From NCBI RefSeq assembly GCF_001638985.1, contig NW_017265134.1:1426001-1490000 (forward strand): 64,000 nt of DNA, written 5' to 3'. Position numbers and translations under genes: made by a program. Origin of the DNA: Phycomyces blakesleeanus NRRL 1555(-). Lineage: Eukaryota; Mucoromycota; Mucoromycetes; Mucorales; Phycomycetaceae. Below, one piece after another: positions 33,692 to 44,985 of the stretch (within the stretch, counting starts at the first letter, position 1; each line of letters opens with the position of its first letter). The notes beneath the pieces were generated by a model, which was not told the DNA's origin, did no database searches, and saw nothing but the letters and a program-made list of their open reading frames with translations.

Positions 33692-34975
33692 TTATCCGTT
33701 GATAGGCATCGGCGAACGAGTTGGGCTTGTGCCATAGAAACAATATTTGTTCACAAGATCCATGTACGAGGAGGAGTTGAGATCCACACAGCTGGTGGGT
33801 GAGGACGGGTTAAAGGACACAATAGGAAAGCCATGGTAGAATGCTGCATTTGGAGGAGATGACGCATAGAGGATACTTGCTCTGGGCTGTCTTTGGGGGA
33901 TTGGGACCGGACGACTGTAGGGCTGTTTGAAAGGCTCGGTGGTTTTGGCTGTGGGAATGGATCTGATCATCGGCGAGTGTACTTTTGGAATCTCAACAGG
34001 CGGGTTTCTGCGTGCCTGGGTGATCGAATTGCCAAAGTCATAGCGAGGACCCCATAGATTATCCTCCTCTTCTTCATCTTCTCTAGTGACCTGCACCATC
34101 GATCGACTCCTAGAATTGGCTGCTGGCAATTTAGCGGGCGTAACCAGAGAGTCTCTGTCTCTGTATCGGTCTCTGGTCTTGTCTTCGCTGTCGTCGACAG
34201 ACTTTATTAACTGGACACTGTAGTTCTTACCCTCGTTGTTGTCCCAGACTTCTCTGCCATCGACCGTATATTGAACCGCAAAATCCAGCGTGGCCAGCAC
34301 ATTGTTATTCGCCGGACGATTGGTCGAGAGTCTGTTGAGTTGGATGGTGAAGATAAAGATGTCATAATTGCTGTTGTTTGGATCTTTGCCTCCGACCGGC
34401 TCACGGTAGACAGCCTCAACATTCTCCACGGTCTGCCAGCAGTCAAAGGTGTATCTAACCCAGACCGTCTTGTGGTAGGCCAAGTTGCGGACCTGGACCT
34501 GACCGACGATCTCGGTTGTGGTCACGTCTAGCTTCTTCTCGACGCGGATCGGCCTTGAGGTGTGTTGTGTACTACGAGCGGGCCAATGCATGTAGACTAT
34601 TCCAAGTGACTCTTGCTTTGCCTTTGCACAAAGGGTTTCATTGTCCTCTTTGAGGGTCGATGGTGCGTGGGATTTCTGGAAGAGACAGATTTTTTCCAAT
34701 TCTGGATCGAATCTGACGGATTTGGATCTCAGTGAAGATAAAGATGATAAAGAAGAAGAAGATGATGATAGACGTGTTCGGAGGCATGGTCTTTGGGAAG
34801 CGGCTTCTATCCGAGGCGCCTGACTGATCGGAGGCTTTAATGGGGATGACGGGAGGGAGCAGGTAGAGGTAGAGGTAGAGGTAGCGGAATGGGTGATCAA
34901 GACAGGCGATCTCTTTAGGGTTATTCGCTTCCACGTGTGGGATTCGTGGCGAGTGAATACAGCAGAGTGAGCCAT
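33692..34975 (-). CDS. Protein phosphatase 1 regulatory subunit with CBM21 domain (Gac1/PPP1R3-like)
   Basis: Single exon, 427 residues. The frame is open further upstream, but the first sensible start is the ATG at 34975; the added codons would be low complexity and lie in a poly-T leader. Residues 85-89 (KSVRF) form an RVxF-type docking motif for PP1 catalytic subunit, preceded by a Ser-rich tract. Residues about 145-258 are a CBM21 glycogen/starch-binding domain: VRNLAYHKTVWVRYTFDCWQ, then DIFIFTIQL, ending in WDNNEGKNYSV. By family knowledge such proteins target PP1 to glycogen and promote glycogen synthase activation. The C-terminal 165 residues are disordered. A clear assignment; the specific yeast counterpart (Gac1, Pig1, Pig2, Gip2) cannot be told apart. 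Confidence 0.93.
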   Translation of the reverse strand: MAHSAVFTRHESHTWKRITLKRSPVLITHSATSTSTSTCSLPSSPLKPPISQAPRIEAASQRPCLRTRLSSSSSSLSSLSSLRSKSVRFDPELEKICLFQKSHAPSTLKEDNETLCAKAKQESLGIVYMHWPARSTQHTSRPIRVEKKLDVTTTEIVGQVQVRNLAYHKTVWVRYTFDCWQTVENVEAVYREPVGGKDPNNSNYDIFIFTIQLNRLSTNRPANNNVLATLDFAVQYTVDGREVWDNNEGKNYSVQLIKSVDDSEDKTRDRYRDRDSLVTPAKLPAANSRSRSMVQVTREDEEEEDNLWGPRYDFGNSITQARRNPPVEIPKVHSPMIRSIPTAKTTEPFKQPYSRPVPIPQRQPRASILYASSPPNAAFYHGFPIVSFNPSSPTSCVDLNSSSYMDLVNKYCFYGTSPTRSPMPING

Positions 34976-35884
34976 TATTGAGTGAATAGATAGAGATAAA
35001 AGATAAAAGAAGAAAGAAGGATGTTCAATCAGAGTAATAATATTTTTTTTTTTAAATTTTTTTCTTTTCAAATAAAAAAAAAGAAAAAATAAAACTGCAG
35101 CGCACGAAGGGAAGGGGGGGGGGGGATCAATAGTAAAAATACTAGGGCACAAAAAACTAAGAGGAGTTGTGTGTGTATGTTTGGGGAACAAGAGAGGATT
35201 GTTATTTTTTTGCCGTGTCTTAAATACACGCGCATGGCAAGCCAAAGAAGGCCTTGGAGGAATTCAATTCAGTCATCATGGCATCACCAAGTTCTCTCTT
35301 ATTTTTGTCTCCCTTTTTTTTTGTACTTTAAATTTATATATATTTTGTATATTTGATGTGTATGTTTCCTTTTCTCTATGGTCGGTGTAACAGAGAGGTT
35401 CAATTGACAGCTTGTGGATGAGACGACCAACAATAAGATTGTAAATTGGTATCTCGACCAAAGGTGTTGATCGTCAAGCCATGTGTACGTGACCTAGTTA
35501 TTTGGCCTGTCTGTTTTCTATTAATCTCTGTCCAAATCTCGGCCCGATCGCAACCAAGCTCCAGGCCAGCTTTTTTTATTTTATTTATTTATTTATTTAT
35601 TCTCCCATCCCCTCGCACAATAATTGTATCTGTCGGGTAACCTTCTTTACGCCCTCTTTTGTGCTATGGCTTTTGTTTGTCCATGGGGTTCATAAAGCTC
35701 TTCTTAACAGCTTCCTACTCTCATTGAGTTGAACCCCCCCGTCACAAATACACTTGTCTTCACTCACACCAGTTTTTGGTCTCCCTAAATCCTTTCTATC
35801 TATAAACCTAACTCTGGTGATATCAACACAAAACAACAAATGTGCTGTCCAATTCAGAATTTCTGTTGGGTAAATTACACACAA

Positions 35885-35893
35885 ATACATACA

Positions 35894-35921
<28 letters not shown>
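35885..35921. repeat. (ACAT)n microsatellite
   Basis: About nine uninterrupted ACAT units, followed by a TA run. Confidence 0.85.
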
Positions 35922-35939
<18 letters not shown>

Positions 35940-36323
35940 CAACTGCAACTACAGCTACAGCTACAAATCTCAAATATAAACAAGATCAATTCAACTAATC
36001 TAAACCGCCTTCACTACATTTAGTATAATGTTGTGGGGTAAAGAAGTTCCCCCAAAATTATTTTTTGTTTTTTTTTGTAAAATATTAATGAGCATAACAA
36101 TAGTAACAATAATACTAGTATTCGAAATTATACTCTTTGTCGGCACCTATCCGATTGGCAACAGCATAAAGAAAATAATAATATATATATAAAAGGATTC
36201 TTTTGGTGTGCAACATCCCATTGATACACCAGATAGTTTCTTTTTGTTTCTTTTTTTGGTCGTTGTAAAAAATAATAATAATAATAGTAATAACAATAGT
36301 AATAGTAATAAAAAAAAAGGTTT

Positions 36324-36330
<7 letters not shown>

Positions 36331-36364
<34 letters not shown>

Positions 36365-36407
36365 TGTGAGTGAGTGAGTGAGTGAGTGAGTGAGTGAGTG
36401 AGAGAGT
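36331..36407. repeat. (TA)n followed by (TGAG)n
   Basis: About 15 TA units followed by about ten TGAG units, 25 bp from the epsin stop codon on the other strand, so it lies in the presumed 3' UTR of that gene. Confidence 0.85.
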
Positions 36408-36430
36408 ATATTATATGTTATATATATTGT

Positions 36431-39400
36431 TTAAAAGAAAGACCCGCTTTGCTGTCCAAATGGTTGCTGCTGAGGCTGCTGCTGCTGGTTAAAACCCATT
36501 GATCCATTGAAACCTGTCATTTGCGGTTGCACACCAGTCATCTGCTGCTGCTGCTGCTGATTGAAGCCCATTGACCCGTTGAATCCTGTCATTTGTGGCT
36601 GCATACCAGTCATTTGTTGGAATTGTTGATGCTGCTGAAGTTGTTGCTGTTGTTGTTGAAGTTGTTGCTGTTGTTGTTGAAGTTGTTGCTGCTGCTGCTG
36701 TCTTTGTTCTTGCATCATCTCAAGTAAACTCTTTTGGTTATTGAGGTGAGGCGAACCTGTTGCATTTACAGAGGTTGACTGTCCAAATGGATTGCGACTT
36801 GGTTGCTGTCCAAAAGGCTATTTAATAAAGGATAAATAGAGTAAGCATTATTGTGGACAAGACAAAAAAAAACAAAAAACAAAGCAACAAAAACAACAAA
36901 AATAACAAAAATAACAACAATAGATCAAGCTCAGTTCCACACATTCTTCTTCTTCTTCTACTACTACTACTTCTTTATTCTTTCTTTCTTCTTTATCCCT
37001 TCTTCTAATTATTAGACTTTCTTTCTTTCTTTCTTTCTTTCCTTATTTTTTGTATGTATGTGCGTAAAACACGGGTGTGGTTGTGGTTTCTTGCTTTTTT
37101 TTGTTTTTGTTTTAATTTACCTGGGAAAATGCGGAACTTTCTTTGTTACCAGAATCTCCTCCCAGATTAAGAAGATCAGCTGTGCTGTTAGACTGTCCAG
37201 TGGGCTCGGGTCGAATAGTACTGGCATACCCTGCGCCACTACAGAAGCACAATTGAAACAAGAAGATATTAAGATTTACGTAAATAAAATCGTCTCATCA
37301 TGAACTTACTATGGTACTCTAAGATTTCCAGTGTTACCAAATGTGTCCATGCCGTCACTGAAGAAGAAGAAAAAGGAAAAAATTAAAAAAAATAATAATT
37401 AGTACAATATACATATAAAATCCTAATAGTGTAACATACTCCTTGTTGGCAAGCAGAGAATTGAGCTTTGCAAAACGTGGGTCGGTTGGTCGAGAAGATA
37501 ATGGACTTGAAGAGCCCATATTGTTATTGTTGTTATTATTCTAAAAAAAAATTTATATATAAAAAAAAAAAAAGTAATTTCAGTACTTGATATCCAAGAA
37601 CACAAGACCAAAAAAAAGCTTACCTGTGTGGACATTGAAGGGAGTGTCATTGAACGTGCATTGGCAAAAGAAGGACTGGCTTGTTCTTGTGTCACTGACC
37701 CAAAGAATGATTGTTGTGTAAGGTTATTTTGTGGTTGTTGCTGTCCAAAAGGATTCTGGGTACCAGTGACCATACTGGACTGGAATGACGGCGAAGACCC
37801 AAACTGTTGACTGGTGGCGGTATTTGTCTGGAAAGGAGCCATTCCCGTGAATTGAGATTGCTGAGGTACACCTGTCATTTGAGCCTGAAGTCCTTGGCCA
37901 AATCCAAACGACTGGCCTTGGCTTTGGTAAGGGTTGGTCTGTTGTTGGTAAGGGTTGGAAAACTGATTGCTAAAACCAGTGTTCTGAGTTTGCATTGTTT
38001 GCTGAGATCCTATGGGATCCGAGAATCCCATGCTGTTGAAGCCTGTGCTCTGTGGCCATTGAATCTGAGGTGTTTGAGCGTAAGGATTTGATGAAGAATC
38101 AAACGTTTGGTTGGCAGGGAAGGGATTGAAACTATTTTCAGCAATATACATACATAGTTATACATATTTATATTAATTTATCTAAAGAATTCAATTACCC
38201 ATAGAAATGTTACATACCCAGTAGGTTGACTAGAAATACCCCCGGAACCAAATAACTGTTGCTCATTTTCACGCTCGAGCTTTTCTCGTTTTTTCCTCTC
38301 TTTTTCAAGAGCCTCTTGTTCGCTCAATGAAATTGCCTTGGCAAGATCTTCATCGCTATGTAAAGTAAAATGAAAGATAACAACCTTGAGTTTAGACAAA
38401 AGAAAAAGAAAATAAAGCCAATAAAGTTTCTTACCCCTGGTTCCGGTTTCTGGCCTCTGCGTCTGCCAACCGTTTGCTTTCTTCTAACGCTTTTCTGAGC
38501 TCCTTATCATCGTCTAGATAACCAGGGCGAGTGTATACTTGTTCTCCGTCCTCGTTCCTTGTTCCCAACATGGTTTCATTCATGTAATCAGTCACACCAA
38601 TCATTCTGTCCCTCATCTGCTGTCTTTGGCGTCTTTCTTCTCTTAGACGGGCATCGTCTAGTAATAGGTTGGAAATTTCTTTTGCCTTTTGTCGCACTAC
38701 AATAATCATTATTAAGCACATTACTGCAACCCTGTCCTAAATTACCCTAAACGTCCTTTCTCTTTCTCTTTCTTTTAATTTAAATATTATTACTAGCGTA
38801 TATATATATGTATTTACCATTGGCACCAACGTCTCTTCCAGTATCATCAATGTGCTGGAATTCTTTGAGGGTTTTTACGACATAAACATTCTCTTTAGCA
38901 TACAGCACCACGTTATCTGATCCCACGTGGAGACAGTAATCTAATAGAAGTAGCGCCTGTACCACACACACACACACACACACACACAGAAACCAAGCAA
39001 AAGATGAGGAATTTAACATATGGTAATTTTATTTTATTTTATTGTATCTTATTTTATTTCAATTTACTTCAATTAACTTCACTTCTATTTCGATTATTTC
39101 TCACCTTAAAGACGTGGCGCCAATTCTTTCCCTTGTCATTGAGACGTCTGTCTATCATGTCCATAATTTCAACAAAATCGTGCCTATGGAATTTTTCTCA
39201 AGTTAGAAAAAAAAAAAGAAAGAGGAATTCAATTACAATAGTAGTAATTATTTATGTTATGCTAATAAACTAGAAATAATCTCCCGGAAAGATTCTTTGT
39301 GTCTTGATCAGACATTGGTCTTTTTCTCTTTTCTTTCAAAAGACCAAAGTACCTGATTGATTGATTACAAACAGGTGCTTTTTTCTTTTGCTCTTTTCTT

Positions 39401-39719
39401 TGTAGTGTGATTTTCCGATATATATATATATACATGTGTAAATACTCACTGATTGTAGGTCATCTGGGCAATCTCATTCATAAGAGTTCCGCTAGGTCCC
39501 CAAGAGTCGTTTGAGGTAGCTTCACGGACTCTGATTTGTACGTCAGAAAACCCTTTTGCATAGTTTTTACTAAAGAGTACAAAGGGTCCTAATGAGTTTT
39601 TAGGTTCTGCTTAAAATGTATCCTTCTATGATGATTCTGAGCTGATCTTCTCTCTTCTTAAATAACGACATGTTCGAGCTCATCGCTTACATGCTTCGAA
39701 CTACGCCCTTTCCTGACAT
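36431..39719 (-). CDS. ENT1: Epsin (ENTH-domain endocytic adaptor)
   Basis: Eleven exons in transcript order: 39719-39691, 39569-39450, 39183-39105, 38956-38818, 38696-38435, 38355-38218, 38131-37624, 37540-37440, 37357-37310, 37238-37121 and 36817-36431, giving 642 residues with consistent phase. The N-terminal ENTH domain is diagnostic: VVRSIKNYAKGFSDVQIRVR, NDSWGPSGTLMNEIA, DRRLNDKGKNWRHVFKAL, LDYCLHVGSDNVV. Two ubiquitin-interacting motifs follow (DKELRKALEESKRLAD and DEDLAKAISLSEQEAL). NPF motifs for EH-domain proteins occur at the exon 6/7 junction (FNPFPAN) and in NPFGQ repeats, and a clathrin-box-like ADLLNLG lies in exon 10. The tail is Gln-rich with QPQMTGFNGSMGFNQ repeats. Epsins bind PI(4,5)P2, clathrin and ubiquitylated cargo at the plasma membrane. 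Confidence 0.95.
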
Positions 39720-41598
39720 GATGGCGTTGAATTATTTGTATTTATATAAAATAAAAAAAGAGGTTGGTTTTGGTAGTAGAGATGCTGTGATTTTCTTTGT
39801 TGGTGCCTTGTAAATAGTATGAGAAAAAATGAGTAAAATTCACAGAGAGAGAAAGAGAGAAAATAGGTCTGTAAGAGGGTCAAGGAAAGGAAAGCAAAGA
39901 AAAAAAAACTGGTGGGAAGCTTCCATTTCTGGAATATGACGTATAAAAAGGAAGATCGTCCTGTTTTTTTTTTACTAGTAAGAAATATGGCTTTTGATTG
40001 GACAACAAATCCATAAGTAAACAGCCAAGACCCTTTATTTTTCATATAAATATAAATATAAATATATATAATGATCAAATCATGAGTCAAGAGTCCGTCT
40101 TTTTTTTTTTTTTTTTGACTTGGTATAGATAGCAAGCTTAGAGTACAATAATCTTTCAAATATGTAAAAAGAGGTTGTACAAGCCCGTGCCTTATACTTG
40201 TCTTTGGACAGAACTGCTGTAACTGTAGGGGTACCCATGAGTAAAACATATTACAAGAAGTAATTTTTTTTTTAAAAAAAAAAGAAACAAAATCTAATGA
40301 AACAAATTCACATATAAATTGCCATAAAAAAAGAAGAAGGAAAGAAAAGAAAGCACACCCATTCACCTGCACATGTACACTCTTGTGCACACAAATGTAT
40401 ATGTATTGAATAGCTTATCAGATCAAATATCCAATCAAATAATATTGGACAAAATTCGAAGCATTTGATCAAAAATTGGGGGTTGTTTTTTTTTCGTATA
40501 TTTCTTTTCTTATAAAATGTAAGGGGAATACATATACATAAGGTTAATTGTCTATAAGAGAGAGAGAGAGAGAAAGAAGTGAAAGAAAAGAAAAGAAAAG
40601 AAATTGAATGTTGAATATTCAAAAAGAAAGGGTACAAAGTTGGTCTTGAACTCTGTACAAATCATATTAAAAAAAAAATTGCAAGCTCTCCCCTTGTCCC
40701 TTTTCTGTTGTGTCTCCTGCAAAATAAGTAGCCAGATTCTCAAACCAATTCCCCTTCTTTTCTTATTTCATTTTATCATTTTATCTCTATATCTATACTA
40801 ATCAAAAATAAGATACGAAAAATAAAAATGTAGCAAATGGTGGACTAATTTCTTTGTTTGATTCCGTCTTTATCCACCAATCAACATTCTATATTTTATT
40901 TATTTATTTGTATGCTTGTCTGTTTGTGGTTTTATGGTTTGACAGATAGTAAAGAAGTATATCCCGGCTCCCACACACATTGCCAGTTCATTGGTTCAGA
41001 TTTGTTTGTTTTTTGTTTTTTTGCTTAAACAAACTGAAAAGCAGTGCACGACCAATAAAAACAAACAATTAATTTCCTGGGAGCACGGCTAATATGGAAG
41101 GGGGACGAGGAGAAAGTTCGAGGAGGTAAGTTCCCATACACAATCAATAAACATCTTTTGGAACAAGAGGTTGTGGTTGCCACAAACAACAAAACACACG
41201 GACAAACCATTCCGTCGAGCCTCTTTTTGTGTGTGTGTGTGTGTGTTTTATTATGTTTCTTGTTCAACTTAATTTATAAATCAATTTTCCCGTATCATTT
41301 TAATTTTTTGGGATTTTGAGTAATAAACAATTGCACCAAGCAACCTATATTTTATTAAAAAAAAAAAAGTTTAGAAAAAAAAAAGCGCCTTATTATTTCT
41401 TAAACTCACAGTGTCAAACTTTCAATACTTGAATTTAAACCTTTTTTTGACCACCCCATTGCTTTTTTTCTTTTCTTTTTCTTTTCTTTCTTCAAGCCAC
41501 GGTGTATTTCCTAATACAAAGAAGAAGAAGAAGAAGAAGAAGAAAGACGCACACAAAATAATTGATTGTCGGTGATTTACTTTGTCAAAATGCTACTG
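39720..41598. other. Intergenic region upstream of epsin
   Basis: Rich in A and T runs, GA repeats (40556-40575), AAAAG repeats (40584-40602) and GAA repeats (41521-41544). Long open frames here (39701-40390, 40308-40637) are Phe/Leu/Lys-rich low complexity and are not taken as genes. Confidence 0.5.
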
Positions 41599-41847
41599 AG
41601 AGCATTCACAGTGATTTGTGTAAACTCGTCGAATATGTAATTTTGTTTTGGTTGTAAATTTAGATTTTTTTTCTTTCATCCACAGTGGTTTATCTAAAAT
41701 AAATGTTTTAACCAATTTCTTTTTTTTTAAGATGATTATTTGGACATCTAAATTCAGCGCTTCCCTAAACCATTCGAGCAATGATGACAATAATAGTAGT
41801 AGTAGAAAATCTGGCTCCAGGCTTAAATAGACTGCTGTGGATGCTCT
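41599..41847. mobile_element. MITE-like element, copy 2
   Basis: 249 bp. Left end AGAGCATTCACAGTGATTTG and right-end reverse complement AGAGCATCCACAGCAGTCTA are inverted repeats and match copy 1 (21352-21573) throughout, including the internal CATCCACAGTGGTTT motif at 41678 and the shared CTAAACCATTCGAGCAA block. Flanking TA is not preserved on both sides here. Confidence 0.75.
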
Positions 41848-42213
41848 AATGTCTCGTTTAAATGTATTGTTTGTCCCACAATTTTGTTGTAGCTGTTTTG
41901 GTTTTATATCAAGAGTACATTAAAGAGTAAAGAATAAGACGAATAAGAAGAAGAAAGTGTTTCAATATCTAGTATCTTTGGTGGAAACACAGCATATATA
42001 AACTAAACTAAACTAAACTGGACTAAAAGTCAAGTGAAATGAAATGAAATAAAGTAAAATAAAATAAAAGGACCGTAAAGGGGATTGAAGAGGATGGGGA
42101 TGAGATAGGATAAGGTAGGATAAGGTAGGATTGGAGAGAGGAGATTCTAGGAGTAAAATAAAGAGCATAATAATTATAAAATAAGAAGGAAAACAAAGCA
42201 AAAAAAAGGGCCC
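41848..42213. other. Intergenic region, 3' of the kelch gene
   Basis: ACTAA, GAAAT and AGGAT short tandem repeats; no gene. Confidence 0.5.
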
Positions 42214-42454
42214 TTAAACGTCGATCTCAAAGTTGGTAATCTGAGGTAAATAAGCGCATGCACTTAGGTCCAGTTGATAGACATCTTCAAATACATTTCT
42301 TCCATCATAACCGCCGAGGATATAAAGGCGAGAGTCATAAAGTACAGATGTGTGGTATCCGCGCGGACTAGGAGCCACACCATATATCTTGCGTGATTCC
42401 CAATTCATTGTGACTAGAACAAAACATAGAAAATTCATTAATATTCAATGATTC

Positions 42455-42493
<39 letters not shown>

Positions 42494-43210
42494 ACACGCG
42501 CACATATGTTAATTTATTTAAGCAAAAGACTTACCAAGATTAAGAAGAAGGATATCGTTTGAGTACCGGCTACCATCATGGCCACCAATAACAAATACAT
42601 AAGACCCCACCTGGGTAGCAGTGTGTGCCAATCGAGATATACCACGATCAAGTTCAATCTGAGTCCATTGGTTCGAGACTTTTATATAGATATAGATATA
42701 GATATATATAGATATATAGATATGTTATACACATTATTAATAGTATTAATATTAATATTAATATTAATATTAATAGCAATAATAAGTAGCAGTAGCAGCA
42801 GTGAGTAAATTTTGTAATGTTAAAAATACCATATTATATTGGCTTACCAAGATCCAGTACAAACACATCATTGAAACACTCGTGTCCATCACTACCACCA
42901 AACACAATCAACTTGTCTTTAACCAGATTGCTGGTGTGATAGCCACGCGCAATAGGCGGACTTCCGGAAGGGTCCAGTTGAGTCCAGGATGGCTTATTAA
43001 GATCGCTAATATCTAAAGCATGGACATCGGCTAATGCACGTGCCCCATCGCCTCCCCCTACCACGATGATCTTATTGTTCCATAAGCAAGTTGTGTGTGC
43101 ACGCCGAGGCGATGGCGGGCTACCACCAACCAATGGTTTGGTCCAAACAAGTGTATCTGTCCAACAGTAGAACTTTTTGGTTAGTTGCTTGGATTGAATT
43201 AACTTTTTTC

Positions 43211-43242
<32 letters not shown>

Positions 43243-44725
43243 CATTCTCTTATTTCTCCATGCCAACAACAACAACAACAAAAAAGGTCTGCCAATTATA
43301 CTAACTTACCGGTGTTCAGGATGTGCAGATCATTAAAGTAATTAGGTCCATCCCCACCACCAAATACATACAGGTAGTGTGTACGTTTACCTCCACCCGA
43401 GTCACGCTCAACTACTGTGCATGAGTGGGCACGACACGGAGGAGGTGCATGTCCACTTGTCCTAGGCTTTGACCACGTCAAGGTATCTAGATTATCAATG
43501 ATATTTTCAATATTGTAATTTCTCTTCTTTATTTTATTTTATCTATTATAAAAAGAATGACACACACACATATGCATGCATATACTCCAATTGACTTACC
43601 CATATCGAGCACATATAAAATATTGAAACACGTCTTGATGTCGCACCCTCCAAACACATACAGATGCTCACCTACAAGATCTGCCGTATGTGCTCGTAGT
43701 GGCCGCGACGGGCCTCGTCCATAAGTAATCGCACGGGACCAATACATGCCCGCGGCAGGCGCCAAAGGAACGTTAGGACTTGCACTAAGTTCAATAGCTG
43801 CTGCCATATGGTCATTCACATGAAGAGGTCGCCGTGCTTTATGATGAAGTCCATTTGCCGAAACTGCATGTCGTAAATGCTGGTTAGATGAGCCATTACG
43901 GCGACTAGGGGGCACTTGTGAAGGTGGGGCATAGGCCGAGGTCGGTGTTTGTACTGAGCGGGTGCGTTCCATTGACTGGTAGTGGGGCCCTCCTTTAGTG
44001 CCATTGGGGAAGGACCCTTTTTGTGTGAATATCAGTTTTATTTTATTTGATTTTTATTTGATTTCCTTCAATAACCTCCACAAGGATAATGATAATGATT
44101 ACAGGAATAATAAAACAATAGATTCTCTTTCTTTATCCCACCACCACCCCCCTTTTTTTTTATACCTGAACCAGAAACATTCTGCCAGTTATCAGACGAT
44201 ATACTACTTGTTGTACTGCTGTTGCTAAGAAGCGGAATCCGTGTAGAATTTATTCCATTGAAATCCCCCGGGCTTCGAGGCTGATCGAAACTAGACTTTG
44301 GTGTTTGAGGGATATCTTCATAAACATCGTCCTGCCCACCTTCGGGGGGTAAAGTTGGTGACTCGGGTCGATCGATAACGCTGTATTGGTTGTATGGAGA
44401 TGGTCAATCACTCATACACTTTAAGTTTTTATTTTCATTTTATTTTATTTTGTTTTGTTTTGTTTTGTTTTGTTTTGTTTTGTTTTGTTTTGTTTCGTTT
44501 TATTTATTTTTTATTTTTCTTTTTTGGATGACCAGATCATCGTCTGTTGGTTGCCCTGATAAAGTCTTTATGGAACAAGACTTGCCTATCGTCGCGGGGA
44601 GTTGTTTTCGTCATCCCAACTCTATTCTTATCAGAGTTGTAGTCTTGGCTGCTCCACTGATTAGTATCCGAAGAAGGAGGGTGTGAGGTTGGAGAGAATG
44701 GTGGTCTCGGAGATCGCTCTGCCAT
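42214..44725 (-). CDS. Kelch-repeat protein, six blades
   Basis: Seven exons in transcript order: 44725-44586, 44380-44166, 44016-43600, 43486-43310, 43156-42848, 42678-42535 and 42413-42214, giving 533 residues. Residues 1-190 or so are disordered and Pro/Ser-rich. Six kelch units follow, each with a hydrophobic strand, Gly-Gly or Gly-Gly-x-Asp-Gly and a distal Tyr/Trp pair: YVFGGCDIKTCFN, YVFGGGDGPNYFND, IVVGGGDGARALAD, IVFGGSDGHECFND, FVIGGHDGSRYSND and YILGGYDGRNVFED. They should fold as a beta-propeller protein-interaction domain. The first intron uses a GC donor (AG|GCAAGT at 44585). The last five introns are all phase 1 and sit at blade boundaries. The protein resembles fungal Tea1/Kel-type proteins, but no extra domain pins down the role. 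Confidence 0.92.
44448..44500. repeat. (TTTTG)n pentanucleotide repeat in kelch intron 1
   Basis: About nine TTTTG units ending in TTTCG, inside the GC-AG intron (44381-44585). Confidence 0.85.
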
Positions 44726-44985
44726 TGTGCATAACGTGTGGGGAGGAGTTGGAGAGAAGGTTTGTAAGAGGCATGCCACTTTTTTCTTTTTTTTTTTTTA
44801 AATAAAAAAAAGTCTGGCGGGATTTGCTGACATCAGCTCCGCAAATTGAGTTTTTTTTTTCTTTTTTCTTTTTTATTTTAGTTAATTATAATTCCCTTGT
44901 TCAAGTTTGATTTTTCAGACTTGTAATTTATTTGTACACACGTATATTATATATATATATATATAAATAAAATAGATCCTACACC
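44726..44985. promoter_or_regulatory. Shared divergent promoter region (kelch gene / IWR1)
   Basis: 260 bp between two head-to-head start codons (44725 minus, 44986 plus). It contains poly-T tracts and a TA run with TATATAAATAAA at about 44958-44970, close to the IWR1 start. Both promoters must lie here or in the leaders. Confidence 0.55.

Larger units (their letters stand above)
34976..36430. other. Intergenic region upstream of the CBM21 gene and downstream of epsin
   Basis: Includes poly-A/T tracts and a G11 run near 35115. From 35460 to 35860 composition is more balanced, but no coherent protein emerges. Microsatellites follow at 35885-35921 and 36331-36407. Confidence 0.5.

Noticed and set aside
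33692..35245. 90-codon N-terminal extension of the CBM21 protein
   Set aside because: Upstream codons cover poly-T and poly-C tracts and encode low complexity; the ATG at 34975 is followed by sensible sequence.
39701..40637. Two long minus-strand frames (229 and 109 codons)
   Set aside because: Phe/Leu/Ser/Lys low complexity from homopolymer-rich DNA upstream of epsin.
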